64,000 bases of DNA, taken from Bettongia penicillata ogilbyi (Eukaryota; Chordata; Mammalia; Diprotodontia; Potoroidae). Both the position numbers and the translations under genes were made by a program. This document shows, one piece after another, positions 21,953-33,689 of this stretch. The stretch spans positions 2,958,001 through 3,022,000 of the forward strand of contig JAJHZJ010000221.1 in NCBI GenBank assembly GCA_023548195.1. Direction: 5' to 3'. Under the pieces are notes generated by a model. It ran no database searches. It was not told the origin of the DNA and saw nothing but the letters and a program-made list of their open reading frames with translations. Within the stretch, counting starts at the first letter, position 1, and every line of letters starts with the position of its first letter.

Positions 21953-22620
21953 TGAAGAGTATTTGGTGAGTAAAATGACACTGAAGTAAATTGAGGCAAG
22001 ATTTTTTCTAGGGAAAGATCACAGTTTATTAACAATGATGTGCGACATGGTTGTGACATGGTCACTCTGGCCACCTCAGCAAAGCCAGGGACCTGAGCAT
22101 GATCAGTTTATTTAATTAGGTTAACAGTTGCTAATAAATTGGATCAATAGCCTTGCTCAATAACCGAAGACCCCAAGTGAGGGCCAACAGGGTCTTTTAA
22201 ACCTAGATGTGTCCTCCTTCTGATTGGCCTGACAGTGCATCATTTGGACCTTTCCTGATTGGTAAATGTTTTAATGAGGAGATGGATTAAGAGTTATAAC
22301 AGATCCTTCCTATTACTTCCTCTTTCAACAGGTTTATGGGCCTCAGCTGCTTTTAGTAATCTTGGTCAGAAAATCAGAACCACCTCAACCAGGATATCCC
22401 TGATTAGTCTTCCCCTGGGAGATCCAATCACCTCTAACTTTGACAAGGAGAAGCAAGGACAGGCTAGTCATCCCTGGGGGAGGGGCCCAGTCCAACCAGA
22501 TTTTTTGTTTACCTCTAAACTAGGCAAGGATCCCAAGTTAAACTGGTTAGCTAGCAAATGCCCTGGGGACTAGGAGTGATCATATTATTCAATCGTACAT
22601 TTAGTTCAGACTGGAAAAGA
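21953..22620 (-). mobile_element. Solo-LTR-like sequence
   Basis: Read on the minus strand this block shows features of a retroviral LTR in order: CCAAT boxes (ACCAATCAGGA, GGCCAATCAGA), a TTTAAAAGACC TATA-like site, and an AATAAACTGTGATC polyadenylation signal some 200 bases further on. No gag, pol or env frame is attached and no primer-binding site is evident. The right edge is uncertain and family unknown; an unrelated single-copy sequence remains possible. Confidence 0.4.
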
Positions 22621-22954
22621 CTGTCTTTTGAGCTAGATAGAGAAATGGAATTTGACTTTTGTCAATTTGGGGACTAGGACAGATTACACAGTAATATTGA
22701 TTATTAGATGATACAGTATAGTAATAATTTTCCTCAATTGTCTAAACCCATTGTTATAAAAATATTGAGATCTTGGTTGAAAGAGGCAAAAGTTTAAGTC
22801 TTATCATGTTTGAAATTCATGGTAGTGGCAAACAAAGCTTTGATGTCTTGGGGGAGATGTCCAAGACCAGACCCAATCTAGTAAATAGGTAGAAGAGAAA
22901 AACCACTTGAGACTTAAAATGTGAGGAGCAGAGATAAGTTCATCCCAAAATATT

Positions 22955-24223
22955 TCCCTGAGACAATGCCTCACACCATACATTAACTAAAGGGTCAAAA
23001 TGTATAAATGATCTAGACGTAAAGGGTGATATCACTAGCAAATTAGAGGAGTATGGAAAATTTTGCCTGTCAAATTTATGGATAAGGGAAGAATTTATGA
23101 TCAAATAAGAGATAGAGAGAATCATGGGAAGTATAATGGATAATTTTTATTACCTGAAATTAACAAGTTTTTGCACAAACAAAACCAATTCAGCCAAAGT
23201 TAGAAGAAAAGCAGGAGACCAGGAAAAATATTTTACAACAAGTTTCTCTGATGAAGGGCTCATTTCTCCAATATATAGAGAATGGAGTCAAATTTATAAA
23301 AATGTAAAAATAGGAGTCATTCCCCAATTGATAAATGCTCAAAGGATATGAAAAGGCAGTTTCCTGAAGAAGAAATCAAAACTATCTATAGACACATGAA
23401 AAAACTGTTCCAAATCAATACCAATTAGAGAAACATAGATGAAAACAATTCAGGTTACACTTTATACCTATCAGATTAGCTACATGATAGAAAAGAAAAA
23501 TGACAAATGCTGGAAGAGATGTGAAAAAATAGAAACTGTTGGTGGAGTTGTGAACTGGTCCAACCATTCTGAAGAACAATTTGGGACTATACCCAAAGGA
23601 TTGTAAAACTGTGCATAGTTGTTGTCCCTGCAATACCACTACTAGTTCTGTATCCCGAAGAGATCCCAAAGAAAAAGCAAAAGGACCTATATGTATAAAA
23701 ACATTTATAGCAGCTCTTTTTGTGATGTAAAATCATTGGAAATTGAGGATGCTTATCGATTGGGGAATGGTTGAACAAGTTGTGTTATATAACTGTAATG
23801 GAATACTATTGTGGTATAAGGAATGATAAAGGGAATGGTTTTAGGAAAAAACTGGGAAAACACGTGAATTAATGGAAATTGAAGTGAGTAGAAAGAGAAC
23901 ATTGTATATAATAATAACAGTATTGTAATGATGACCAACTATGAAAGACAGCAATTCTGATCAATATAATGATCTAAGATAATTTTGAAGGACTCATGAA
24001 AAAAAATTCTATTTAACTCCTGAATGAGAACTGATGAACTCTGAGTGAAAACTGACATAAAACTTTTTCCCTTATTTTTTCGTAATCTGACTAATATAGA
24101 AATATGCTTTGCATGATTTTACATGTATAATTGTTTTTTATTGCTTGTTTTTTCAATGGGTGGGAAAGGCTGGAGGGAGGGAAAGAATTTGGAATTCAAA
24201 ATAATTTATTAAAATAAATAATT
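22955..24223 (+). mobile_element. L1 LINE, 5' truncated, sense
   Basis: About 1.27 kb of L1 3' end: ORF2 C-terminal coding from about 22958 to 23900, then the 3' UTR ending in TTTGGAATTCAAAATAATTT and an AAAATAAATAATT tail. HAL1 copy B starts at the tail, so it either inserted there or was joined later. Confidence 0.85.
22958..23900 (+). pseudogene. L1 ORF2 C-terminal remnant
   Basis: The plus frame at 23124-23351 contains YYLKLTSFCTNK and SFSDEGLISPIYRE, the segment after the L1 reverse transcriptase. Further downstream in other frames the nucleotide sequence matches the cysteine-rich end (for example 'ggtggagttgtgaactggtcc' and 'gaatactattgtggtataag'). Many stops; inactive. A homologous piece on the minus strand is at 37059-37607. 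Confidence 0.8.
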
Positions 24224-26800
24224 AGGGCAGAACCAAGATGGCGCAGTAACAGCATGAACTTTCTAGAGTGCTCCTTCAATCCCAACCAAATATCTGTAAA
24301 AAATGGCTCTAAACAAATTCTGGAACTGCAGAATCTACAGAAGGATGGAGTGAAGCAAATCTCCAGCCCAAGACAGCCTGAAAGATCACTGAGAAATATC
24401 TATCATGCCACCCTGGGAACAGAGTACAGTCCAGTGTGGGCCACAAGTGCACAGAAGGGAACTGAGCAGGCCTTAGGGAGACCAAATCTCTCACACCTGT
24501 GGTGTTTTCCAGACTTCATGACCCCATAATACTGAGGATAAATTGTAAAGTCAGTGGGAAAAGCCTGTGGGGCCAGTAGAGGAGAGTGGAGTGATCTGGC
24601 CCCAGCCCCAGGGCTGTAGAGTGGGGAGGGAGTGGAGGAACCTGTGGCAGCCACAGCAACAGCAAGGGTAGCTGCTGCCACTGAGTCTGGAACTCTAGAC
24701 CTACAGATTGTGGGAGAATTGGCTGACCCCATTCCCATTGGATGCAGAGAACTACCTTGACAAAGGGCTCAAAAGTCAAGTAAATGGTTGGGGAAATGAG
24801 TAAAAACCAGAAAAAGAATCAGATTATAGACCAAAGCATGCAAACAGAAGAAAACAAAATCAAAACTACCCCCATCCAAGGCCTCCAAGAAAAATATGAA
24901 TTGGTCTCAAGCCATGGAAGAGCTCAAAAAGGATTTTGAAAATCAAGTAAGAGAAGTAGAGCAAAAGTTTGAAAGACAAATGAGAGTGATGTGAGAAAAT
25001 CATGAAAAACGAGTCAACTGCTTGCTAAAGGAGACCCAAAAAATGCTGAAGAAAATAACACTTTAAAAAATAGACTAACCCAAACGCAAAAGAGATCCAA
25101 AAAGCCAAGAGGAGAAGAATGACCTAAAATTCAGGACTGACCAGATGGAAAAGGAGAACCAAAAGCTCACTCAAAAAATTAGTCCTTAAAGATTAGAAGG
25201 GAGCAGATGATTTTATGAAAAATCAAGAAATTATAAAACAAAAACCAAAGGAATGAAAAAATAGCAGATAATGTGAAAAATATCTCATTGGAAAAACAAC
25301 TGACCTAGAAAATAGATCCAGGAGAAACAATTTAAAAATTATGGGACTACCTGAAAGCCAAGATCAAAAAAAGAGCCTAGACACCATTTTTCATGAAATT
25401 ATCAAGGAAAACTGCTCTGATTTTCTAGAACCAGAAAGTAAAATAGGAATGGAAAGAATTCACCAGCCACCTCCTGAAAGCGATCCTAAAAGAAAAACCA
25501 AATTCCAGAGTTCCCAGGTCAAAGAGAAAATATTGTAAGTAGTCAGAAACATACAATTCAAGTATTGTAGAAATACAATTAGAATAACACAAGATACAGC
25601 AGCTTCTACCTTAAGGGATCAAAGGGCATGGAATATGATATTCCAGAAGTCAGAAGAGCTAGGATTAAAACCAAGAATGACCTACCCAGAAAAACTGAGT
25701 ATATTACTTCAGGGGAAAAAAATGATCATTCAGTGAAATAGAGGATTTTTTAAGCATTCTTATTGAAAAGACCAGAGCTGAATAGAAAGTTTGACTTTCA
25801 AACACAAGAATCAAGAGAAGCATGAAAAGGTAAACAGGAAAGAGAAATTGTAAGGGACTTACTAAAGTTAAATTGTTTACATTCTTACATGGAAAGATAA
25901 TATTTGTAACTCTTGAGACTTTTCTCAGTATTTGGGTAGTTGGAGGGATAATATACATATAGACAGAGAGCACAGGGTGAATTGAATAGGAAAGGATGAT
26001 ATCTAAAAAAATAAAATTAAGAAGTGAGAGAGGAATATATTGGGAGGAGAAAGGGAGAAATGGAATGAGGCAAATTATCTCTCATAAAAGAGGCAAGAAT
26101 AAGCTTTTTCAATGGAGGGGAAAGGGGGGAAAGTGAGAGGAAAAAAGTGAAACTTTCATCACATTTGGCTTAAGGAGGGAATAACATGCACACTCAATTT
26201 GGTATGAAAATCTATCTTATACAACAGAAAAGTAGGGGAGAAGGCAACAAGTGGGGTGTGGGAGGAATGATAGAAGGGAGGGCAAATGAGAGGAGGAGGT
26301 AATTAGAATTAAACACTTTAGGGGAGGGACAAGGTGAAAAGAATGGATAGAATAAATGGGGGGCAGGATAGGAAGGAGGGAAATATAGTTAGTCATATAC
26401 AACATGAGTATTATGGAAGTCTTTTGCATAGCTACACATGTATCACCCATATTGAATTGCTTGCCTTCTCAGTGGGGATGGGTGGGGAGGGAGGAAGGGA
26501 GAGAAGTTGAAATTCAGAGTTTTAAAAATGAATGTCAAAAATTGTTTTTACATGAAACTAGGAAATAAGAAATACAGGTAATGGGGTGTAGAAATCTATC
26601 TTAATCTACAAGAAAATAGAGGAGATACAGATAAGGAAGGGGAGGGGTTTGATAGAAGGGAGGGCAGATTGGGGGACAGGGTAGTCAGAATGCATGGTGT
26701 CTTGAGGTGGGGGCAGGGAAGAGATGGGGAGAAAATTTGGAATTCAAAATCTTGTGGAAATAAGTGTTGAAAACTAAAAATAAATGAATAAATTAAAAAA
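24224..26800 (+). mobile_element. HAL1 (ORF2-less L1 derivative), copy B
   Basis: About 2.58 kb on the plus strand. Its 5' end GGGCAGAACCAAGATGGCGC keeps the L1/YY1-like start. The ORF1 start lies near 24796; the coiled-coil (24900-25080) and C-terminal domain (25341-25640) are recognisable. The 3' region is GA-rich and ends with GTGGAAATAAGTGTTGAAAA and an A-rich tail. There is no reverse transcriptase. Most diverged of the three complete copies. Confidence 0.85.
24796..25740 (+). pseudogene. HAL1 copy B ORF1 remnant
   Basis: The 25341-25538 frame gives MGLPESQDQKKSLDTIFHEI and KFQSSQVKEKIL, the same region as GLRESHDQKK and RNIVAKFQNSQVKEK in copy C. Upstream, Glu/Lys-rich sequence matches the coiled coil (EELKKDFENQVRxVE). 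In-frame stops and shifts break it. Unlike copies A and C, it lacks about 16 bases around the VAKFQ site. Confidence 0.7.
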
Positions 26801-26834
26801 ATAGTTAAAACCAATAACAACAAATATCTTTCTG

Positions 26835-26935
26835 GTTCTCAGTTTCTCCATCTGTAAAGTGAAGCTGTTGAACTATGTGGTCTCTAAAGTCCCTTCCAGT
26901 TATAACATTCTGCTGTGAGGTCTAATAATGCAAAG
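26835..26935 (+). mobile_element. MIR SINE 3' fragment
   Basis: TCAGTTTCTCCATCTGTAAA and CTCTAAAGTCCCTTCCAG blocks in sense order. Confidence 0.65.
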
Positions 26936-27017
26936 TGCTACCAAAATGGTTTCAGCAACTACTCCAAATGTCCAGATTGTAAGACTGAGATTAAGGACTA
27001 TGTTTAATTTTTCATTC

Positions 27018-27150
27018 ATTCATTCATCAGCTGTTGAGCTCCTGTGAAAGACACCAAACTAGATGCTGAAGGAGATGCAAAAATTCATGACATAATCTTT
27101 GTACTGAGTGAGTTTATAGACTTGATGGAGAGATAAAGCAAATCACTATC
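27018..27150 (-). mobile_element. L2 3' end, antisense
   Basis: CATTCATTCATTCATCAGCTG start and 'gagtttatagacttgatgg' block. Diverged. Confidence 0.45.
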
Positions 27151-27161
27151 ATCATAGGAGC

Positions 27162-27410
27162 AGCTAGTTGGGACAGTGGATAGAGCACTGAACTTGGAGT
27201 CAGATAGACTCACCTTCATGAGTGCAAATCTGGACGCAGGCACTTAGCTGCGTGACCTTGGGCAAGTCATTTAACCTTATTTGCTTCAGTTTCCTTATCT
27301 ATAAAATGAACTGGAGAAGGAAATGGCAAACCACTCTGGTATTTCTGCCAAAGAAACCCCAAATAGGGTCACGAGGAGTCAAACATGACTGGAATGACTA
27401 AATGACAGCC
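27162..27410 (+). mobile_element. MAR1 SINE, full length, sense
   Basis: Head GCAGCTAGTTGGGACAGTGG, core GACCTTGGGCAAGTCATTTAA, and the RTE-like tail GGCAAACCACTCTGGTATTT to GGGTCACGAGGAGTCAAACA. About 250 bases. Confidence 0.9.
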
Positions 27411-27417
27411 ATAATAA

Positions 27418-27780
27418 CAGGGCCACAAAATTTTCTAGTTGGAGGGACTTCCAAGGGCATCTAGTCCAACCCATACCTAAGTAATAAAAGTTGCCTACAG
27501 CTGGTTATTCAGCCTCTGCTTCTGAACCCTCAGTCCAGAAGGAACTCATTATCTCCCAAGATATCTGATTCTGTTTTTAGTAGATCTGATAGAAAACTTT
27601 GGTTATACATGGAGCCCCAGTCTGCTTCTTTACAGTTGGCTCCTGTTGTTTGTGTTGAGTGAAACAGAATGAGTCTGATCTCCCTACTACAGGACATCCT
27701 TTCAAATACTTGAAAACAACTGGAGTATGTAACCTAAACCTCTTCTCCACTTTAAGGAGTCCTGGTCCCTTCAACAGTTT
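27418..27780 (-). mobile_element. L3/CR1 LINE 3' region
   Basis: GGAGGGACTTCCAAGGGCAT, CTAGTCCAACCCATACCTAA and GACATCCTTTCAAATACTTG occur in antisense CR1/L3 order. Confidence 0.7.
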
Positions 27781-27789
27781 CTTCACAAT

Positions 27790-28015
27790 CACAGTAATGA
27801 CTGTCATTTATCTGGCACATCTAAGTTTGGAAAGCACATTATCATTATTTGAACCTTACACTGATGTTGTGAGGTAGGTACTATGCATCTTATCCTAAGA
27901 TCATTAGTGGAAGGGGTTTAGATGCCATCCATTCTGACCCCTTCATTGCACAGAGAAGGAAATTGTGGCCAAAAAGGTCTACTTCCTTAAGGTAGTATGT
28001 AGAAGATTTTGGATT
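27790..28015 (-). mobile_element. MIR-type SINE fragments
   Basis: Antisense 3' extension (GTCATTTATCTGGCACATCT ... GTGAGGTAGGTACTATGCAT) followed by a second core-like block (CACAGAGAAGGAAATTGTGG), possibly two SINEs. Confidence 0.5.
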
Positions 28016-28017
28016 TC

Positions 28018-28057
28018 AAGAGGCAGGATGGCATAGTGGATAGAACACTAGACTTTG
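28018..28057 (+). mobile_element. CORE-SINE head fragment
   Basis: GAGGCAGGATGGCATAGTGGATAGAACACTAGACTT is the SINE 5' head; it stops where L2 sequence starts. Confidence 0.65.
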
Positions 28058-28590
28058 AAGAAGCTAGGCAGTGAAGGACCTTGGAAGCTGAAGAGTTTGG
28101 AATTCATTCAGAAGGCAATAGAGAACTATTTAAAGTGTTTGAGTAGTGGAATGACTTGGTCAGAAGTCTATGTTAGGAAGATTAATCTGGCAGTGGTACA
28201 TAGAATAGATTGGAGAGAACAGAGGCAAGGGATCAATTGATGATTTGTGGGGGAGTATAACAATTATCCAGATGAGCACTAATAAGGGCTTGGTCTTGAG
28301 TAATGACAATGGGAATGAAATATGAGAATGGATAAATACAAATGTTTGTGATAAATTCTTTTGACAATACAAAAAAAGGATACAAGAAAGGGAATATAGT
28401 AAAATTGATGGGATTTGGCTACTAATCGTGGGATGAAGAAGAGGGAGGAACTGGTGATTCCCAGTTTATTGGTCAATATGACTGTGATGATGGTGGTACC
28501 ATTATCAGAAATATGGTGGTCAAGAAGAGGAACCAATTTGTTGGAGTAGAACATAAGCTTGAGTTTGGACATATTGATTCACTATCCCAA
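28058..28590 (-). mobile_element. L2 LINE, internal antisense fragment
   Basis: Nucleotide blocks such as GGTCAGAAGTCTATGTTAGG, 'ttatccagatgagcactaataagggc' and GAGTTTGGACATATTGATT follow the order of antisense L2 (compare 58956-60175). The minus frame at 28279-28572 is an L2 pol remnant with no intact motif. Confidence 0.65.
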
Positions 28591-28814
28591 GAGCTCAGCA
28601 CAATTGCCATGTACTACATTACCTTCAGTGATAGATGATGATAGACATATAGACGAGAACAAATTGGCATGAGAAATGCTCAAAAGCCTGGAAACAATTT
28701 GATTTTGAAAAGATTTCCTCTGACCTGGTTGAGATATGGAGTCTGGACCTTGGTTAGAATCAAACAGTCTGAAAGAAATTTTCTCCATTTGTAAACTTTT
28801 ATATAGCTTTCTGT

Positions 28815-29018
28815 TATCCTAAGTTCAAGTATGGCCTGAGAAACTTACCAGCTGTGTGACCCTGGACAAGTCACTTAACTCTATTTGCCTCAGTTTCTTC
28901 ATCTGTAAAATGAATTGTAAAGGAAAATGGCAAACCACTTGAATATCTTTTTCAAGAAGACTCCAATGACAGTATTGGTGTGATATGGTCTACAGGGTCA
29001 CAGAGTCAGAAATGCCTG
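28815..29018 (+). mobile_element. MAR1 SINE, 5' truncated
   Basis: CAGCTGTGTGACCCTGGACA, CAGTTTCTTCATCTGTAAAA, then the tail segment GGCAAACCACTTGAATATC to GGGTCACAGAGTCAGAAATG. Confidence 0.85.
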
Positions 29019-29425
29019 AAAACCCATCAATGCTTTGGGGATTAAAAGGAGAATCCACTTGTTACTTTGGATAACAGAAACCTACATAAAAGTTTACAAA
29101 GAGAGAAAACCTCCTTCAGACTGTTTGATTCTCACCTCAGGGTATTTATACACTTTTCAGAACCAGAGGGCATCACAACCCTAAACAACCAGTGCATTAA
29201 AAATTAACAAAGGGTGTGAGCCTTCCTACAAAGGAAGCCTATCTCCAGAATAAGCTTCCCTTAATGGAATGCCCATTAATGGGTGGGGAAGATCTTTAAC
29301 TGTCATTAGCATTACATCTTGTAAAACATCCTGATTAGCGCCATGACTGATAAATTGGCAGAATGAAGAAAGAAAACAAAAGCCATTCCTATTCTACTTT
29401 TCAAAACCCCTCAATCTCATTCCTT
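29019..29425. other. No gene or recognised repeat
   Basis: Non-coding sequence between a MAR1 and an L2; nothing recognised. Confidence 0.35.
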
Positions 29426-29429
29426 AATT

Positions 29430-30350
29430 GCCAAATCAGACTAACTTCTCTCAATCTTTCTTGATCCCCTTATGGATGACCCTTTCCTCTTAAATCCTCT
29501 GTCATTTGGTTTCTTGGTTTCTCTGTCAATCCTCTCCCTTAGTTCTTCCTCTTTCCTTTCTTACTGCTTTTTTCTCAGCATTTTTGACTAATCTCTTTCT
29601 GTTAAATGACACTGAGGTTCAACACATCAGGGTCATTCTGAACTTTGCAATCTCACATTCAATCAGTTGCAAATATTATAAATTTTACCTCCCTACTCTA
29701 CCTTCTAACTCTGGGAGAATACTCCAAGTCTCTGCTCTCCCTCCTCTTCTCTTTTCTATTTATTGGTGAACTAGCACAATTGCTGGTGCACCACAATCTG
29801 TTGACTGATATATTGATGACCTAATCAATTTCCATGATTCCAATGATCATCTCTTTGAAGATTTACAGATTCAAAAGTCAATCAACAAACATTTGTTAAG
29901 CATTTACCATATTCCTGGAACTGTGCAAATCCTTTGAGAGAAGTGGGAAAATTCAGAAAAGGGCTGAAGTTTTTAAGGAAAGATGGTGAGTTCTATTTTA
30001 GCTGGTTTGATGCCTAGGGGATATCTAGTTCTCAATTCCAATAAGCTTTAGTCTCCTCTGAGCTTACTTCTTATATCATAAATTGCCCCCTGGATATTTT
30101 GAATTAGATACCTCATGGGCACCTCAAAATCAACATGTTCAAAGCAGAATTCATTCACCTAAACATACCCAGCTTCTGAATTTTCCCTCTTTCCAGTAAG
30201 GTCATCACCACCCTTCAGCATTTAGGTTTTCAGCCTCAATGTTACTCTGAACCTCTCTCTCTCTCTCTCTTTCCCTCTGTACCCCACATACTCAATCAGT
30301 TCCTTTGTCTTGTTAATTTTACCACCATATCGTTCACATCTATCCTCTTC
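29430..30350 (+). mobile_element. L2 LINE, sense, with pol remnants
   Basis: Pyrimidine-rich sequence in the L2 sense order. It includes a decayed region resembling the post-palm part of L2 pol (ACCTCATGGGCACCTCAAAA, CAACATGTTCAAAGCAGAATT), parallel to the NMSKIELI motif in the antisense copy at 59682. A short antisense L2 end (29878-29930) interrupts it. Confidence 0.5.
29878..29930 (-). mobile_element. L2 terminal fragment
   Basis: CAATCAACAAACATTTGTTAAGCATTTACC is an antisense L2 3' end lying within the sense L2. Confidence 0.5.
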
Positions 30351-30384
30351 TCTCTGCTTTCAGGTCACATGGACACCATCCAGG

Positions 30385-30965
30385 AGACAAAAGTGTTCAA
30401 GGAGGACTAGCACCTGTGGTGTGAGGGCTTACTTATCCCTTCCAGGGCTGCTCATCCACCTTTGGTGTCTACCTGGCACTTAACTCTCACCTGTGGCTCC
30501 AAGAAGCTGTAGTACGCACAGCGGCCACACTTCAGTCAAACCATCTCTGCATATGAGGTTAAATCAATTTGAGGGTAACCTTCAGGCTTTAAACCTGTTG
30601 GTAACTTAGGGGATGTCTACCCCAAACATGTGAAGACTTCTTCTGGCAGAATAGCAATTGGTTACAATGGTTGTGAAGGCAACTGAATTAGGTGCTGTGG
30701 AGAGCTTAGAGCTTGGTCAGGCATCAAAGACACGAAGATTATCCACTGCATCCCGGGCCATCACCAGTTGTCTTAACTTTTGTCTTGCCACTGGACGTTG
30801 ACAACTTAGGAAGAGAGAGTGAGGTGGTCAACTTTGTGTAACTCTGCCTCACTTAAATCCAATACACCCACAAGCCAAGACATCACCCAATGAAGTCACT
30901 GGTCCTATTTGAAAATGCAGGAGAAACAACAACCACCTGCACCACCCTATTTGGAGATAACTATC
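30385..30965 (+). mobile_element. Long RTE-tailed SINE or internally deleted RTE
   Basis: The right part (30740-30965) is the RTESINE unit in sense: GCATCCCGGGCCATCACCAG, CTCTGCCTCACTTAAATCC, GTCACTGGTCCTATTTGAAA. It continues leftwards without an A-tail or break for about 350 more bases (for example GGGATGTCTACCCCAAACAT). I infer a longer source unit, perhaps an RTE leader joined to the RTE tail, of which the shorter copies are truncations. Confidence 0.5.
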
Positions 30966-31129
30966 TATATGCATGTGGTCTCTGTCAATATAAAGTAAAC
31001 TTGAGGGCAAGAGACTTAGACTTTTGTCTTTCTATTCCTACTGCCTAACAGTGCTCATCTCTTGATTTATCAATTGTAACTATATGACAGGTGTTCTGAG
31101 CCGAGATAGAATTTTTCCATGATCTCTGT

Positions 31130-31430
31130 GAGATTTGAGCTTGTTGGTTTAGATCAGGTGTTCCAGCCTGCCAACTTCATTTTGGATCTTGATTATTTTC
31201 CAAAATACTAGTTATCTCTTTGAGGTATATAGCATCTGGAAATTTGATAAGCATGTTAGCTATGTTTTCACATAAATGATTAATAAAAATATTGAACATG
31301 ACAAGGATAAGATAACCTGTGGCATACTTATGAGACTTTTCTCTAGGTTGATATTATCTAGGGCACTAATCAGGCAATTCCTTTTGTCAATACCATTTGA
31401 CCCCATTTAAAAATTCTAAATTTAACAAAT
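31130..31430 (-). mobile_element. L3/CR1 LINE, internal 3' region
   Basis: Blocks 'ttttggatcttgattatttt', GCATCTGGAAATTTGATAAG and TAATAAAAATATTGAACATG match the antisense CR1/L3 3' region, upstream of the parts seen at 6250-6655. Confidence 0.6.
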
Positions 31431-31434
31431 GCCA

Positions 31435-31930
31435 ACTAAAATGATCATTTTCACATAGAAAGAGAAGAGAAAAAGATTATATAAAAGATTATATGTGAAA
31501 CAATGAATCTCTTTTGTGTACAGCTTGCTTTTATTTTTAAGTATAACTATAACAAATTCAACTTCTAACTTTCAACACTCATCATGACTTATCTGTGTTT
31601 CCTTTCAGTCTCCCTTCTGACTCTTCTATATATTCTGTTAAAATACTTCCATCATTCATTCTTTTTTTGGTTCTTCCTTCCCTTCCTTCCTACCCATTTT
31701 TTCTTCATTTTTGGGGGCCAAAAATGGATCTCTTTCCAGTGAGATCTTTGATCTTATTGATGTGGCTATCTACTATCTTCAGTGATGCAAATGATAACAT
31801 CTAAGTTTTATGACCATCCTGTGCAACTCTTATCCTTGTCTACCAATACATTCTCCATAAGATGACTATCCAGTAGGCTTAGGAGCCTTCCTCTGACTCT
31901 TTTGAAAATGAATAAATGAATGAATGAAAA
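31435..31930. other. No confident feature
   Basis: AT-rich, with a terminal-like 'gtacagcttgctttt' piece resembling one near 42650-42730, probably an old LINE 3' end I cannot name. Confidence 0.3.
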
Positions 31931-31934
31931 TACA

Positions 31935-32000
31935 CTTTTAAAAATTTACCTACTATGGGCCAATCATGGTCTTTAGTTTATTTTCTAATGGGAAGACAAT
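31935..32000 (-). mobile_element. L2 3' end fragment
   Basis: TTACCTACTATGGGCCAATC and TTCTAATGGGAAGACAATAC are antisense L2 blocks with a deletion between them. Confidence 0.45.
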
Positions 32001-32990
32001 ACACGCAGGAGTGGAGTGGCCAGAGAAGACAGTTTTGTTCTGGGGATCACAGTGATGAGGGCTGGAGGGGTGAGACTTGCAAAGACCAGAGTACAGGAGC
32101 AGGTCATCTGGAATGAATTTACAAACTCAAGCATTCTTGAGGTCAAGGTAAACATTTATTATGATTTTCAGCAGTAAAGAGTTCTTAGGGAACCTACAAT
32201 ATTAGAGGGATACAGGTAAAGTTTATATAGGATATTCTATAGTAAAACATGTGCCAAATATGCTAACTAGGTGATTCAGGGTGGGTTAGTGGTTAGTTCT
32301 TAAAGGAACATGCACTTTTGCTATCTACTGTGCAGGTATTTTACCTAGAGTTCATTGGGAAATAGCCCAAGCGGGGGCTACTTGGAGGTGTGGTTTTAGG
32401 CCTGAAACATCACTAAGTCAACTAGTGGCCAGGATTGACTAAGGAATACAAGGCTGTTCTCTCAATGTCTTGTTAAACAAGATAAATGTAAGAGAGTATA
32501 CATATGTCTAATTCTAGGATACGTATGATTGGTTAGTGAGCAGCAAATGTTGTCTGACCCAGTGCACAGCCAGTTTAGCCAGTATACATCTGGTTCAGAC
32601 TAATAAGTTCTATAGGTCCAGCTGGTTGTAGTATCAGGAAGGGAGATAATGGTTGCTGCTGGGGCAGCTTGTGTCATTGGGCTGGGGAGAAACTGCCTAG
32701 GATGGTGTTTTGAGTCTAGGGAGGAATGTGATTTTTAAAGAGAAATGTGATTTTAGAATTGGGGCTCAGGCACCTTCTCAACAGGATTTGTGAGTGAATC
32801 ATAGGGCAGTTGATTAATTGTCAAGCAGCTATATGAGCTCACTTTGCTGCCTTGGCCATTGGTTTGCAGAAGCAATGGCAGTATTGTCTTGGTTACTGTA
32901 CCTAAAACAAGATGCGGCAAATTTTGAAACAGTCTGATGTAAAATTTTTGTAGCTGAGCCACAAAAGACTTGATGCATCACAAGTATGTG
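32001..32990 (-). mobile_element. LTR-like or unclassified block
   Basis: About 1 kb interrupting an L2-type background. On the minus strand it contains ATCATAATAAATGTTTACC, a possible polyadenylation site, near 32158. The minus frame at 32753-32962 has no recognisable retroviral motif. The LTR assignment is weak inference. Confidence 0.25.
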
Positions 32991-33685
32991 GTGGCAGGAT
33001 ATCTAGGGGATGCTTTTTTTCAGGGGAAGAGAAGGTAAGTTGGTGGCAGGGCAGTTGGTGAGAGGTCTAGGGTAGATGAGACTTCAAGCATGACCCAGGG
33101 GCTGAATGGAACATGAAGACTGGTTTTGGGCCAGCATGTTATAATGAGTTGGATGAGTTTGCCCTTATTCTCATTTACCAATTAGGACAGCTCATCCCAG
33201 GGGAAGAATTCAAAGTTTGAGTGGATTAGCTGGAGTAGGGACAGGGGAAAGTTGAAAGACTTAAAATCTTGTCCAGGAGGCAGTGTTTCAGGTAAGGAAA
33301 AAAGGGAGATGGTAGCTGACTGACTACATGGCAAGATGTCTAGGGAAGATGGTACATAAGCTGTCCATAGTTTATCTCTCACCCTTACATTCTATAACTG
33401 GCTCATCTCCCTCCCCATCTCCCCCTTCCTTTGCCCTGGTCATATCTCTCATGTCATTTTTTTTTTTTTTTTACCATTTGTCCTGCACAATTTTTCATTT
33501 GTAATGCCTTATAGTCTATTGACACCCACCATGCATCTCTTCATTGACCTTTGGCTAACCCTTAACTTTAATTCTCCAGTGTTATTCAATGACTCAAAGT
33601 TATAAAGCATCATTGGAAGAATATTTACAGAAATTTTGGCAATGATCCAAGTATTATTATTCCAAGGGCATTTAAGGATAAAACT
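32991..33685. other. No gene or recognised repeat
   Basis: Non-coding. A 17-base T run at about 33456-33472 may mark a decayed retroposed tail. Confidence 0.35.
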
Positions 33686-33689
33686 AGAT

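Noticed and set aside
32753..32962. 69-codon minus frame considered as an endogenous retroviral protein piece
   Set aside because: No recognisable gag, pol or env motif.
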